Program-made: the position numbers and the translations under genes
Part shown: positions 7,989-16,660 of the stretch, one piece after another
Numbering within the stretch: the stretch's first letter is position 1
Layout: each line of letters begins with the position of its first letter
Origin: Scytonema sp. UIC 10036
GTDB taxonomy: Bacteria > Cyanobacteriota > Cyanobacteriia > Cyanobacteriales > Nostocaceae
NCBI RefSeq assembly: GCF_009725235.1
Contig: NZ_WJFC01000102.1
Coordinates: 1-44,187 of the forward strand
Direction of reading: 5' to 3'
Length of the DNA: 44,187 nt
The notes under the pieces: model-generated
Databases searched by the model: none
Told to the model about the DNA's origin: nothing
Seen by the model: only the letters and a program-made list of their open reading frames with translations

Positions 7989-9518
7989 TTACTGCATTCT
8001 ATCAATTGTCCGATATTGTATGGCTTCAGCAACATACTGAGGTTTCAAGTTATCATCCCCTGCCAAATCTGCAATTGTCCGTGCTACCTTAAGAATGCGA
8101 TCGCTCGCCCTTGCCGATAAACCCAATTTTCTAATTGCCCCTTCTAACAAATTGCGGCTGCTATCATCCAAACTACACCATTTTTGAAGATGGCGGCTTT
8201 GCAGTTGTGCATTGCTTGATAAATTCGCTTCATTTTTGAATCTGCGATTTGCAATATCGCGTGCCTGTTGCACCCTGTCTCTCACAATTTCAGAGGATTC
8301 TCCTGTTGGTTGTTGGGTAATCTCTTCTGGTTTTAAACGCCTTACAGCAACTTGCAAATCAATTCTATCCATTAAAGGACCCGAAAGCTTAGCCCAGTAT
8401 TGCTCTCGTTGCCTGGGCGTACAGGTACAGTTTTGGATGGTATCTCCGTAATAACCGCAAGGACAGGGGTTTGTACTGGCAACTAAAGTAAACTGAGCGG
8501 GAAACATAACTGAATGTCTGGCACGGGAAATTGTGACATACCCATCTTCTAAAGGCTGACGCAAGAACTCCAAAACATCTCGTTTGAACTCGGTGAGCTC
8601 GTCCAAAAACAGGATGCCCTTGTGCGCTAAGGAAATTTCTCCGGGACGTGGAAAACCACCACCACCCACCAAAGAAGAACCAGAGGCAGAATGGTGAGGA
8701 CTGCGGAAGGGGCGATCGCGAACCAGAGAACCCCGATTTTTTAACAATCCTGCAACGGAATAAATACGAGTTACCTCCAGAGCTTCCTTCAATTGCATTC
8801 CTGGTAGTATTCCAGGCAAACGACGTGCCAGCATGGTTTTGCCACTACCCGGAGGACCAACAAACACTAAATTATGCCCACCCGCCGCAGCAATTTCCAA
8901 AGCACGGCGGGCATGAGCTTGCCCTTTCACATCTTTTAAATCCGCTTGTCCTGAAGTTGAACGTAATATTTCTACAAAATTATCTAACTGCACGGCTTTG
9001 TATCGCTTGGGATTGTTTAAAAAACCAATGACTTCAGACAAATTTTTAAAGCCGTAAACTGCCAATCCTTCAACTAAAGCAGCTTCCTGTGCATTGTCCG
9101 CAGGAACAACTAAACCTGCAATGCCCATCTTTTGAGCAGCAGAAGCGATCGGCAAGACACCAGCAACCGGAAGAAGGCTACCATCCAAAGACACCTCACC
9201 CAGAAAAAGATAATCACCTAATAACTCAGCACTGACTTGTTGGGAAGCCGCTAAAATTCCCACACTCATTGGTAAATCAAAACACGGACCTTCCTTTCGT
9301 AAATCCGCAGGCGTAAGATTAATCACTATTTTTCGTATGGGAAAAGCAAAACCAGTGTTCTTGAGAGTTGCTTTAACCCTTTCTTTAGCTTCTTGAATAG
9401 CGGGATCTGGCAGCCCCAAAACGACAATTCCCGGCAATCCTCCTGACACATCCACTTCAACGCCGACTTTAACGGCATCGATGCCGACAATTGACGCGCT
9501 CCAGACTCTAGCTAGCAT
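7989..9518 (-). CDS. comM: YifB/ComM family Mg-chelatase-like AAA+ ATPase
   Basis: A 509-residue protein: N-terminal LonC-like ChlI domain (MLARVWSASIVGIDAVKV, FDLPMSVGILAAS), Mg-chelatase AAA+ core with Walker A GPPGSGKTMLARRLPGILP, the family signature FRSPHHSASGSSLVGGG, Walker B GILFLDELTEF, Cys cluster NPCPCGYYGD, sensor region GPLMDRIDLQV, and C-terminal domain SARASDRILKVARTIADL. Family members such as ComM act as branch-migration helicases that help integrate incoming DNA in natural transformation. Whether that is the role here is inferred. I prefer ATG 9518, which begins the conserved MLARVWS, over the TTG three codons upstream. Divergent from the HIT gene. Confidence 0.93.
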   Translation of the reverse strand: MLARVWSASIVGIDAVKVGVEVDVSGGLPGIVVLGLPDPAIQEAKERVKATLKNTGFAFPIRKIVINLTPADLRKEGPCFDLPMSVGILAASQQVSAELLGDYLFLGEVSLDGSLLPVAGVLPIASAAQKMGIAGLVVPADNAQEAALVEGLAVYGFKNLSEVIGFLNNPKRYKAVQLDNFVEILRSTSGQADLKDVKGQAHARRALEIAAAGGHNLVFVGPPGSGKTMLARRLPGILPGMQLKEALEVTRIYSVAGLLKNRGSLVRDRPFRSPHHSASGSSLVGGGGFPRPGEISLAHKGILFLDELTEFKRDVLEFLRQPLEDGYVTISRARHSVMFPAQFTLVASTNPCPCGYYGDTIQNCTCTPRQREQYWAKLSGPLMDRIDLQVAVRRLKPEEITQQPTGESSEIVRDRVQQARDIANRRFKNEANLSSNAQLQSRHLQKWCSLDDSSRNLLEGAIRKLGLSARASDRILKVARTIADLAGDDNLKPQYVAEAIQYRTIDRMQ

Positions 9519-9570
9519 AAGTCTCAATATTGATTAGAGATCGTTATAAAATCTCTAGCAGAACAACTAA

Positions 9571-9930
<360 letters not shown>

Positions 9931-9952
9931 TTGAGCACTTCTACTACAATAG

Positions 9953-9981
9953 AAGCGTCCTCCCCAAGGAGACGCTTTTTT
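9953..9981 (+). terminator. Rho-independent terminator after the HIT gene
   Basis: Stem AAGCGT(C)CTCC, loop CCAA, GGAGACGCTT, followed by a T run (bases 9976-9981); one bulged C. Confidence 0.85.
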
Positions 9982-10026
9982 CAATTCGGTGTCATCATAG
10001 TATAGTAAAAACTTGGAGACAAAACT

Positions 10027-10623
10027 ACGGTTTACGCACGCCCCTTAGCAAGATTAATTGAGCAATTGCAACGCTTACCTGGAGTAGGTCCAAAAACTGC
10101 CCAACGATTGGCATTGCATATCATAAAAAGACCAGAGGCAGAAGTTGAGGCTTTGGCACACGCTCTCATAGAAGCAAAAAAGCAGGTGGGCTTGTGTTCT
10201 GTTTGCTTTCACCTATCTTCTGAACCTGTTTGTGAAATCTGTCGCAACGCAAACCGCGATAATACAACTCTCTGTGTCGTGGCTGATTCTCGTGATGTGA
10301 TTGCCTTAGAAAAAACCCGTGAGTACAAAGGTAAATATCATGTTTTGGGCGGAGTTATTTCCCCAATTGATGGCATTGGTCCGGAACAGTTGACTATCCA
10401 ACCTTTAGTAAGACGGGTGAGCCAGCAAAAACCTCATGAGGTCATTTTAGCCATCAGTCCCAGCGTCGAAGGTGAGACAACGACACTGTATATCGGTCAC
10501 CTTATAAAACCATTTACTAAAGTTACACGAATTGCTTTTGGGTTACCTGTAGGTGGAGATTTGGAATATGCCGATGAGGTGACTTTAGCAAGAGCCTTGG
10601 AAGGACGCCGAGAGTTAGATTAG
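10027..10623 (+). CDS. recR: Recombination mediator protein RecR, probable ACG start
   Basis: RecR works with RecF/RecO to load RecA on gapped DNA. Seen here: helix-hairpin-helix [18 protein letters not shown], the four-Cys zinc finger [18 protein letters not shown], and a Toprim domain ([29 protein letters not shown]). The conserved N-terminus [15 protein letters not shown] is encoded from 10030, but no ATG, GTG or TTG lies between the in-frame stop at 10006 and TTG 10066. Codon 10027-10029, exactly where Met is expected, is ACG, with GGAG eight bases before it. From ACG the protein has 198 residues, the normal RecR length. Starting at TTG 10066 would delete 13 conserved residues. So either ACG is used as start or the start codon has mutated. 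Confidence 0.92.
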   Translation, partial: TVYARPLARLIEQLQRLPGVGPKTAQRLALHIIKRPEAEVEALAHALIEAKKQVGLCSVCFHLSSEPVCEICRNANRDNTTLCVVADSRDVIALEKTREYKGKYHVLGGVISPIDGIGPEQLTIQPLVRRVSQQKPHEVILAISPSVEGETTTLYIGHLIKPFTKVTRIAFGLPVGGDLEYADEVTLARALEGRRELD

Positions 10624-10625
10624 TT

Positions 10626-10806
10626 TTATGGTCAATTGTCATTTGTCATTGGTCATTGGTCATTGGTTAATTGTCGGTCATTGGTTAATTGCCATTTGTA
10701 AGCTAAAAAAAAGCACCAACTGTAGGCAAGTTAGGTGACAATAAATCCAGGCAAGGCTTTCTCAAACCAAAATCTAAAATCTAAAATCCAAAATCCAAAA
10801 TCCAAA
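10626..10806 (+). repeat. Short tandem repeats between recR and the Uma2 gene
   Basis: Two blocks: GTCATTG / GGTTAATT-type units at about 10626-10700 and CCAAAAT / CTAAAAT heptamers at about 10766-10806. Heptameric tandem repeats like these are characteristic of heterocystous cyanobacteria. No gene is visible in this spacer. Confidence 0.8.
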
Positions 10807-10820
10807 ATGGTATCAGTCAT

Positions 10821-11519
10821 ATGGTTACTCAACTAGAATCTACCACTAAAGCAGATATAATTTACCCCGATAGTGACGGTAAACCAATGTCAGATAATAC
10901 CAAGCAGTTTCGTTGGATTACGGTGATTTACTACAATTTAGAGTGGCTGTTTGCTAACGTACTGGATGTGTTCGTAGCGGGCGACTTGCTGTGGTATCCA
11001 GTTGAGGGGAATAATAACATTCGTATCGGCCCTGACGTTATGGTTATCTTTGGCGTTCCTAAAGGAGATAGGGGTTCTTATATGCAGTGGAAAGAGGGCA
11101 ACATTCCTCCACAAGTCGTATTTGAAATACTCTCTCCTGGGAACACTCAAACAGAAATGAATAAGAAACTTGTATTTTACGATCGCTATGGTGTTGAGGA
11201 ATATTATTTATACGACCCTGACAAAAATGATTTAAGTGGTTGGGTGCGCTCTTCAGAGCGATTTGATGTCATCGATCCGGTACATAATTGGGTCAGCCCA
11301 AGATTAAAAATCCGCTTTGATTTGTCTGGAAATGAGTTATTGATGTACCGTCCTAATGGAGAACCATTTGCAAGTTATTTAGAAATTTCTCGGCGTTTAG
11401 AAGAGGTACTGCAACGAGCCGAGCAGGCAGAGCAACGAGCCGAAGAAGAACGGCAACGAGCTGAAAGGTTGGCACAGAGGTTGAGAGAGTTGGGTATTGA
11501 CCCAGAGCGAGTTGATTGA
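10821..11519 (+). CDS. Uma2 family (DUF820) protein with C-terminal coiled coil
   Basis: A 232-residue Uma2-family PD-(D/E)XK-like protein. The core shows IRIGPDVMVIFGVPKGDRGS, PQVVFEILSPGNTQTEMNKK and YDRYGVEEYYLYDPDKNDLS, matching the D / ExL / K pattern and the downstream GVEEYYxYDP signature. The last 45 residues (EEVLQRAEQAEQRAEEERQR and onward) are a charged coiled coil common in this subfamily. Start ATG at 10821 right after a heptamer repeat. Role unknown; not related closely to the Uma2 gene at 3917. Confidence 0.92.
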   Translation: MVTQLESTTKADIIYPDSDGKPMSDNTKQFRWITVIYYNLEWLFANVLDVFVAGDLLWYPVEGNNNIRIGPDVMVIFGVPKGDRGSYMQWKEGNIPPQVVFEILSPGNTQTEMNKKLVFYDRYGVEEYYLYDPDKNDLSGWVRSSERFDVIDPVHNWVSPRLKIRFDLSGNELLMYRPNGEPFASYLEISRRLEEVLQRAEQAEQRAEEERQRAERLAQRLRELGIDPERVD

Positions 11520-11569
11520 GGGAACTGCAAAATAATCAATCACCCCTTCTTAGCAAATAGCTCCCTGGC

Positions 11570-12841
11570 TCATTTGAGAGATTCAAGAACTTGTTGAGCA
11601 GCACGGTGACCACTGCGGATAGCACCTTCCATATAACCACGATACTCCACAGGAGCCGTATGCTCTCCTGCAAAGAAAATTTGACCTGCTCTTTGCGTTA
11701 GGTGTGGGTCAAAGCGAGCTAAATCTCCGGGTCTAAAGTAGCAGTAAGCGCCTTTTGCCCATTCATCAGCGCTCCAATCGTAGGAACGAGAAGTCAAAAT
11801 TTGAGGTGCTTCAGGATACACAGTACGTACTGTAGCGATCGCACGCTCAACTGCGTTTTCAGATAACTCTCTACTTCGACTCCCTCCACTAAAACAGGAA
11901 AGAATTCTTTCTGTCCCCATTTGTGCAAAACTTGGTTCCCACATAACTTGATATTCAGCATCCAGCAACGTTATCCCAAGGTTGGGTTTAGACCAAAAGC
12001 GATAGGGATATTGCAGTAGTGTCTTCACCAAACTCCCATAGGGCAAATGAAAAATGGCAACTTGCTGGGAGTTTGTCAAAGGAGCATCTATCGGGATTTG
12101 ACGCAGCACGCTCCAAGGAATCGCTACTATAACATTGTGAGCACTCGCCTCCACTAAACCATTTGCTGTCTCAATACTGACAGTTACAAGATTGTTCTCT
12201 GTTTGTTTAATTCGACGCACGGGGGTCTTTATATGCACTCGATCGCCCAAAACTTTCGCTAAGGCATCAACTAAACGCGAACTCCCCCCACGAACACGCA
12301 TATTGCAACCACTTGCGCCAAGCGTGTTAGAATAATAAGCAAAAAATCCTATACCAATTAACTCCGGGTCAGTGGCAAAAAGCGATCGTGCTGATAAACG
12401 AGCAATCCATTTGGCAAAAGGCGCTAGTTCGTTTGTCTCCAACCACTCATCAAGAGTTCGCTGTGGATCGTATTGCTTTTCAACCAGAAGTTGAAGCTTT
12501 TCAAATAAACTTATCTGAGCAGCCCGTTGTTCTGCGCTAAAAGACTCCTGATTTTTGAGCATTCCCCCATCATACCAGTACAAGTCATTGGGAAATTGGC
12601 AAGCAGGATCGAGTTTGAGACCAAAAGAAGCAGCATAAGCCATTAAAGCAGTATGGAGATCGTCAACAAACTCAGCACCCAAATCGCCATACTGTCCGGC
12701 GCTCAGTTCTACGGTATGGACTCGACCCCCCAGACGCTCTTGTGCTTCAAAAACTTGTACTTCCTGACCTGCAAGTACCAATTCATAGGCTGCACTCAGC
12801 CCTGCTAATCCTGCACCAACGACAATAGTTTGAAGTGGCAT
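11570..12841 (-). CDS. Flavin monoamine oxidase family protein (FAD-dependent)
   Basis: A FAD-dependent amine oxidase-type protein of about 423 residues. N-terminal dinucleotide-binding motif IVVGAGLAGLSAAYELV, ERLGGRVHTVE, and C-terminal FAD-contact region FFAGEHTAPVEYRGYMEGAI with GHRAAQQVLES are all present, so it spans the whole domain. The reading frame is open for another 43 codons upstream (to 12970), but the extension has no signal peptide or known domain; I choose ATG 12841, three residues before the GxGxxG strand, with AGGA ten bases upstream. The substrate (polyamine, amino acid or other amine) cannot be told. Confidence 0.9.
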   Translation of the reverse strand: MPLQTIVVGAGLAGLSAAYELVLAGQEVQVFEAQERLGGRVHTVELSAGQYGDLGAEFVDDLHTALMAYAASFGLKLDPACQFPNDLYWYDGGMLKNQESFSAEQRAAQISLFEKLQLLVEKQYDPQRTLDEWLETNELAPFAKWIARLSARSLFATDPELIGIGFFAYYSNTLGASGCNMRVRGGSSRLVDALAKVLGDRVHIKTPVRRIKQTENNLVTVSIETANGLVEASAHNVIVAIPWSVLRQIPIDAPLTNSQQVAIFHLPYGSLVKTLLQYPYRFWSKPNLGITLLDAEYQVMWEPSFAQMGTERILSCFSGGSRSRELSENAVERAIATVRTVYPEAPQILTSRSYDWSADEWAKGAYCYFRPGDLARFDPHLTQRAGQIFFAGEHTAPVEYRGYMEGAIRSGHRAAQQVLESLK

Positions 12842-13086
12842 GCGCTTAAATCCTGTGACGTTTTTTGACGATAAAGCAATTGCGATTGGCTGAAATGATA
12901 TTTTAATGGTAGCAGGAGCTTGGAACTCGCGCTTAGAAGTCTTCCTCATGCCCTCATCCCTAATTTTCAAACCTATTTCATTCGTTCAGCATACTGATAA
13001 AAAAGGCACAACCTTCCATTAGTCAGAGGAAAGAGCATTTTGAGATTTCTAATATCGATCTAGAACCTTAAAACTACAAACAAAGC

Positions 13087-13188
13087 ATGAGAGATACCGA
13101 CCGCTTAGCGATGGCTCGCGATTCATTGGAAGGAAAAGTGCAACACGACGAATTTAACTGTCCAGATAAGATGCGAGTGAAAACCTAA
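13087..13188 (+). CDS. Possible 33-residue ORF upstream of the phosphoribosyltransferase gene
   Basis: ATG 13087 opens a short frame (MRDTDRLAMARDSLEGK ... MRVKT). It ends 33 bases before the next gene. No clear ribosome binding site and no family recognised; it may be chance. The rest of the gap 12842-13221 holds nothing else I can name. Confidence 0.2.
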   Translation: MRDTDRLAMARDSLEGKVQHDEFNCPDKMRVKT

Positions 13189-13221
13189 GACTCATTAATT
13201 CGGATAAAGGAGCGTAACACC

Positions 13222-13884
13222 ATGCGATTTAAAGACAGAACACAAGCAGGTCAATTGTTAGCAAAGGAATTGGCTGCTTATGCGAATCGTCCAGATACCT
13301 TGGTGTTAGGGCTTCCACGTGGAGGTGTACCTGTCGCTTTTGAAATAGCCAAAACCTTAAATACTCCCTTAGATATTTTTGTAGTACGCAAACTGGGTGT
13401 ACCAGACCAAAGAGAACTGGCAATGGGAGCAATCGCTTCTGGAGGGGTAAGGGTCTTAAATGAAGATATTGTGCGATCGCTACACATATCCGAAGCAGAA
13501 ATAGACCAAGTCACAGAAAAAGAACAGCAAGAACTAGAGCGCCGCGAACACCTTTATCGAGGCGATCGTCCTTTTCCAGAACTGCACGAACGGACTGTGA
13601 TTTTGGTGGATGATGGTTTGGCGACAGGTGCTACAATGCGTGCTGCTGTTATGGCATTGCAAAAATACAACCCTGCCAAAACAGTTATTGCTGTACCTGT
13701 GTCCGCAATGGAAACTCGCGACGAGTTTGCAGCTAAAGTAGATGAAATCATCTGTGGGTTAACACCAAACCCCTTCTACAGCGTTGGCTTGTGGTACGAC
13801 GATTTTCCGCAAACAACGGATGAAGAGGTTCGTAACCTATTACATAAAGCTGCAAATAAAGAATGGCTAATGGCTAATTGCTAA
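13222..13884 (+). CDS. Phosphoribosyltransferase family protein
   Basis: A 220-residue PRTase-fold protein (FKDRTQAGQLLAKELAAY, LVLGLPRGGVPVAFEIA, VVRKLGVPDQRELAMGAIA) with the PRPP-binding loop VILVDDGLATGATMRAAV. In many bacteria this family is fused to or located beside a dienelactone-hydrolase-like domain; such a protein is encoded separately at 33041. GGAG at 13208-13211 precedes the ATG. The C-terminus NKEWLMANC is encoded by the TAATGGCTAATTGC repeat block that follows, so the last residues are not native to the family. Reaction not known. Confidence 0.9.
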   Translation: MRFKDRTQAGQLLAKELAAYANRPDTLVLGLPRGGVPVAFEIAKTLNTPLDIFVVRKLGVPDQRELAMGAIASGGVRVLNEDIVRSLHISEAEIDQVTEKEQQELERREHLYRGDRPFPELHERTVILVDDGLATGATMRAAVMALQKYNPAKTVIAVPVSAMETRDEFAAKVDEIICGLTPNPFYSVGLWYDDFPQTTDEEVRNLLHKAANKEWLMANC

Positions 13885-13976
13885 GAGCTAATTGCTAATG
13901 GCTAATTGCTAATTGCTAATGGCTAATTGCTAAGAGCTAATTGCTAATGGCTAATTGCTAATGGCTAGTAGATAAG
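13862..13976 (+). repeat. Tandem repeat block (GCTAATG / GCTAATT units)
   Basis: About 115 bases built from GCTAATG, GCTAATT and GCTAAGA units. It begins inside the phosphoribosyltransferase coding region and fills the gap to the HPF gene. Confidence 0.85.
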
Positions 13977-13992
13977 AACTAATAACAACAAT

Positions 13993-14616
13993 ATGAAAGT
14001 AGCACCAGAGATTACTTATCGCAATGTCGATAAAACAAATGCTCTTGATAATTTAGTCAACGAAAAAGTTGGCAAGTTAGAGCAGGTTTGCAATCACATT
14101 AGTAGCTGCCACATCGCAATTGAAAAGATTCACGATCGCCCGCGTAGTGGTTCTCCTTACCGAGTGCGAATCGATATGACTGTACCACCCGGTCATGAAC
14201 TTGTGGCAGAAAGTAATCCCGCAGATGACAACCAATATGCGCCTGTAGAAGCGGTGATTCGAGATGCATTTAAAGCGGCTGTCACTCAGTTGAAAAAACT
14301 CAACGAAAAACAGCAAGAGAGCGATAAATCTCAAACTCACACAGATGCAGACGAAACAACAGCACTTGTGACCAAATTATTTCGTGAGGATGGATATGGC
14401 TTCATTAGAGCCTTAGATGGTCAAGAAATTTACTTCCATCGCAACAGTGTCCTTAATAATGACTTTGACCGTATAGCAATAGGTACGGGTGTTCGTTTTT
14501 CTATGGTTATGGGAGAAGAAGGACCCCAAGCATCTACAGTGCAAATTGTAGACAAGCCCGGAGCTAATGCTGGCAAGTCAGAACAAACCCTAATTGAACC
14601 GCCATTAGGCTATTAA
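13993..14616 (+). CDS. HPF/RaiA-like ribosome-associated protein fused to a cold-shock domain
   Basis: A 207-residue two-domain protein. Residues 1-about 110 resemble the HPF/RaiA (sigma-54 modulation) ribosome-binding fold: EITYRNVDKTNALDNLVNEK, CHIAIEKIHDRPRSGSPYRV, then a variable linker and RDAFKAAVTQLKKL. Residues about 118-190 form a cold-shock OB fold (TKLFREDGYGFIRALDGQEI, YFHRNSVLNNDFDRIAIGTG) with the RNA-binding aromatic residues GYGFI and IYFH. It probably binds ribosomes or RNA under stress. It lies 108 bases after the phosphoribosyltransferase gene, separated by repeats, and could be co-transcribed with it. Confidence 0.9.
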   Translation: MKVAPEITYRNVDKTNALDNLVNEKVGKLEQVCNHISSCHIAIEKIHDRPRSGSPYRVRIDMTVPPGHELVAESNPADDNQYAPVEAVIRDAFKAAVTQLKKLNEKQQESDKSQTHTDADETTALVTKLFREDGYGFIRALDGQEIYFHRNSVLNNDFDRIAIGTGVRFSMVMGEEGPQASTVQIVDKPGANAGKSEQTLIEPPLGY

Positions 14617-14641
14617 CTCAATTTGTGTATTCAACTTAACA

Positions 14642-14845
14642 GTCGATGGAGTAATGTTCAATAGCTGAGACTCAAAAACAAGGACAACCAACAGAAAATA
14701 CGTAGGTTGGGTTGAGGAACGAAACCCAACATTTCCATGCCTTTGTTGAGTTTCTCCACCGTGAGTCCAACCCACAAAAATTCTTATCCGAGTAGTCCTG
14801 AACGTCGATGGAGTAATGTTTAATGGCTGAGACTCAAAAACAAGG
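14642..14845 (+). repeat. 42-bp direct repeats bracketing a composite repeat element
   Basis: A 42-bp sequence beginning GTCGATGGAGTAATGTT and ending CTCAAAAACAAGG occurs at 14642-14683 and 14804-14845 with two mismatches. The composite element at 14702-14783 lies between them. Confidence 0.85.
14702..14783 (+). repeat. Composite dispersed repeat, copy B (82 bp)
   Basis: Same block order as 3717-3813: GTAGGTTGGGTTGAGGAACG at the start, CCTTTGTTGAGTTTCTCCAC in the middle, CCAACCCACAAAAATTC at the end. Nearly identical to the reverse-oriented copy at 26567-26647. Confidence 0.85.
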
Positions 14846-15177
14846 CTAAGAAAGATATAGACCGCATCCTTTGGAGCAAATTAATTGACACAAAGAACCA
14901 GTGACCGGTGACCAATGACCAATGACCAATGACCCGCGAGCGGTCACATTAATTCGGATGGGAGAAGTTAGTTTAGATCCCCGACTTTTTTAAGAAGTCG
15001 GGGGTCTGGCAACTCCTCAAAATCAACGCGGTCAAGTACTACTCCCTTTCCGGTATAAGATTACCTATCTTCTTTTTCTTTTTCCTTCGTGCTCTTTGCG
15101 GTTCATTTAATTAAGTAATTTTCAAACGGGATAGAAGTCGTCTAAAGTCCAGTTCCTTGGAAATTTCTAAAGCTGCT
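14846..15177. other. Intergenic region with short repeats and a palindrome
   Basis: Contains GACCAAT-type tandem units at about 14904-14935 and a perfect palindrome CCCCGACTT / AAGTCGGGG at about 14980-15004, the latter able to act as a bidirectional terminator but without a clear T run. No gene seen. Confidence 0.6.
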
Positions 15178-15573
15178 TTACAGATCCCAAGAATCATTTT
15201 GTAAAACCACGCGGTAACCATCAGGATCTTCAAATGTCGCTCCGTTCCTATCCCAGTATGGGTTATAGGATTTTACAGGTTCATATCCATTGATCTTCAT
15301 TCTCTCAATCGCTTGCTGCCATTCTTGTCGATCTTGAAAGTAAAAAACAATTAAATTATCTTCAGTAGGAGCACGACTAACAGAGTGTCCGTGATGATGG
15401 GTAAACTCAAAGTGATATGCTGCACCTGGGATTCCAACCATGACACCATCGAATTCATCATGGTTTTTAAAGGAGTATAAAATTTCTAATCCCAAACCAT
15501 CTGTATAAAATTTCAGTACTAGTTCAAGGTTATCGGTTGGGCGAGCAACACGCAAAGTTTTTCCTTGCATCAT
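15178..15573 (-). CDS. VOC (glyoxalase/bleomycin-resistance) family protein
   Basis: A 131-residue vicinal-oxygen-chelate protein with two paired beta-alpha-beta-beta-beta modules: RVARPTDNLELVLKFYTDGL, GLEILYSFKNHDEFDGVMVG, AAYHFEFTHHHGHS, and NPYWDRNGATFEDPDGYRVV at the C-terminus. Candidate metal ligands are the His in YHFEFTHH and the Glu in ATFEDPDG. AGAGGT eight bases before the ATG pair is a good ribosome binding site. It lies 65 bases downstream of the alpha/beta-hydrolase-fold gene on the same strand, so the two may form an operon. Substrate unknown. Confidence 0.9.
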   Translation of the reverse strand: MMQGKTLRVARPTDNLELVLKFYTDGLGLEILYSFKNHDEFDGVMVGIPGAAYHFEFTHHHGHSVSRAPTEDNLIVFYFQDRQEWQQAIERMKINGYEPVKSYNPYWDRNGATFEDPDGYRVVLQNDSWDL

Positions 15574-15591
15574 AAAAGACCTCTTGCATCG

Positions 15592-15610
15592 TAAGGATTG
15601 GACGCAGATT
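15592..15610. repeat. TAAGGATTGGACGCAGATT repeat, copy 1
   Basis: This 19-mer recurs at 21337-21355, in both places preceded by GACCTCT and followed by (A/G)GT(T/G)AAG. Copy 1 is just upstream of the VOC gene; copy 2 is at the ileS 3' end. Confidence 0.75.
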
Positions 15611-15638
15611 GGTGAAGCATTTTTGATGACAGCAATTT

Positions 15639-16583
15639 TTAAGCTGGCAACATCTCTACATCAACTGACTGGGTCTTGCCGTGCTTTTCAAGTAACGGCA
15701 AAAACTGGTGAATCAAACCGATTGTAACCGCAGGTAGCTCCAACTGAGGCGTCAATCCTACATCATTCATCTGGTAAAAGATGCGAATTGCTTGCGGATT
15801 CATTTCCGCCAGACGGCGACCGATATCAGGACTCGTAAATTCAGATCCTTGACCCCAAATAATTGCGGTAGGAACCTTTAGCTTTGTGATGTACTGTGAC
15901 AAATCAAAGCACAAATCTCCTCGAACAAAAGAGAGTGCTGCATACTCCGCATTGCCTTGTTGAGCAGATTGAACATATGCCTCAACAATTTCGGGATAAA
16001 TTTGCTCTGGCTTGGCAAATTGGCGTTGTTCTAAAAAACCACGAACACCGAAACTATTGGCAACCCCTGTGCCGTAAAGCAGTTGATTGAGAAATGGAAT
16101 GTTGATTGATTGGGCAAATTGGGCGAAACCGCTATTACGGTAGTCTTGTCCGAACTCGGCTAAACCAGCTGCTGTAGTCAAAATCAACGACTTAAATAAT
16201 TCAGGACGAGCGATCGCAGCCCGAATTGTGAATGCCGCCGTTAATGCTGAAGCAATCACCGTAGTGGGAGCTTGACAGGTCTGCTCTATGAATTCTGTAA
16301 CGATCGTAATGTAATCCTCCGCTTGATAACTGCGAGCAGGGCGATCGGACCGTCCCCAACCAATTAAATCGGGTACCAAAATGCGATACTCTGCTGCAAA
16401 AGCCGGATAAACTTTTGACCATTCATAGGCAGAGGAGCCACCACCGAAGCCATGCAGAAAGACTAGCGTTTCTTTTGAGTCTTCACTTCGATCGTCCCAC
16501 GGTTCTCCCTGAGCCGTGTAGTAAACCATCTTGCCAAACTTGGTCATAATGGAGCGACTGCCAAATCCAGGTGGTAAAAACAT
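15639..16583 (-). CDS. Alpha/beta-hydrolase-fold protein with apparently missing catalytic residues
   Basis: A 314-residue protein with the fold's oxyanion-hole motif LVFLHGFGGGSSAYEW, strand-helix LVPDLIGWGRSDRP, nucleophile-elbow region TVIASALTAAFTIR, acid region AIIWGQGSEFTSPDIGRR and a C-terminal region MNDVGLTPQLELPAVTIG. By eye, aligning the elbow to the usual GxSxG puts Ala where the nucleophile Ser should be; the acid position reads Ser or Glu rather than Asp, and the region that normally reads GHxPHLE has no His. It may be a non-catalytic member, or use a nearby Ser. ATG 16583; no signal peptide. Probably transcribed with the VOC gene downstream. Confidence 0.85.
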   Translation of the reverse strand: MFLPPGFGSRSIMTKFGKMVYYTAQGEPWDDRSEDSKETLVFLHGFGGGSSAYEWSKVYPAFAAEYRILVPDLIGWGRSDRPARSYQAEDYITIVTEFIEQTCQAPTTVIASALTAAFTIRAAIARPELFKSLILTTAAGLAEFGQDYRNSGFAQFAQSINIPFLNQLLYGTGVANSFGVRGFLEQRQFAKPEQIYPEIVEAYVQSAQQGNAEYAALSFVRGDLCFDLSQYITKLKVPTAIIWGQGSEFTSPDIGRRLAEMNPQAIRIFYQMNDVGLTPQLELPAVTIGLIHQFLPLLEKHGKTQSVDVEMLPA

Positions 16584-16660
16584 TGTTCAACCTCATCATG
16601 CTACAACGGTTATCACTTCAAGTGTGCTTGCAGTCGCTAATTGTTTCATTATCCTAGAGG

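Noticed and set aside
12842..12970. N-terminal extension of the amine oxidase
   Set aside because: The conserved FAD strand begins three residues after ATG 12841, which has an AGGA site; the extension has no signal or domain.
13862..13976. Possible CRISPR-like array
   Set aside because: Units are 7 bases with no unique spacers; this is a short tandem repeat, and the other blocks (10626, 31195, 41212) are the same.
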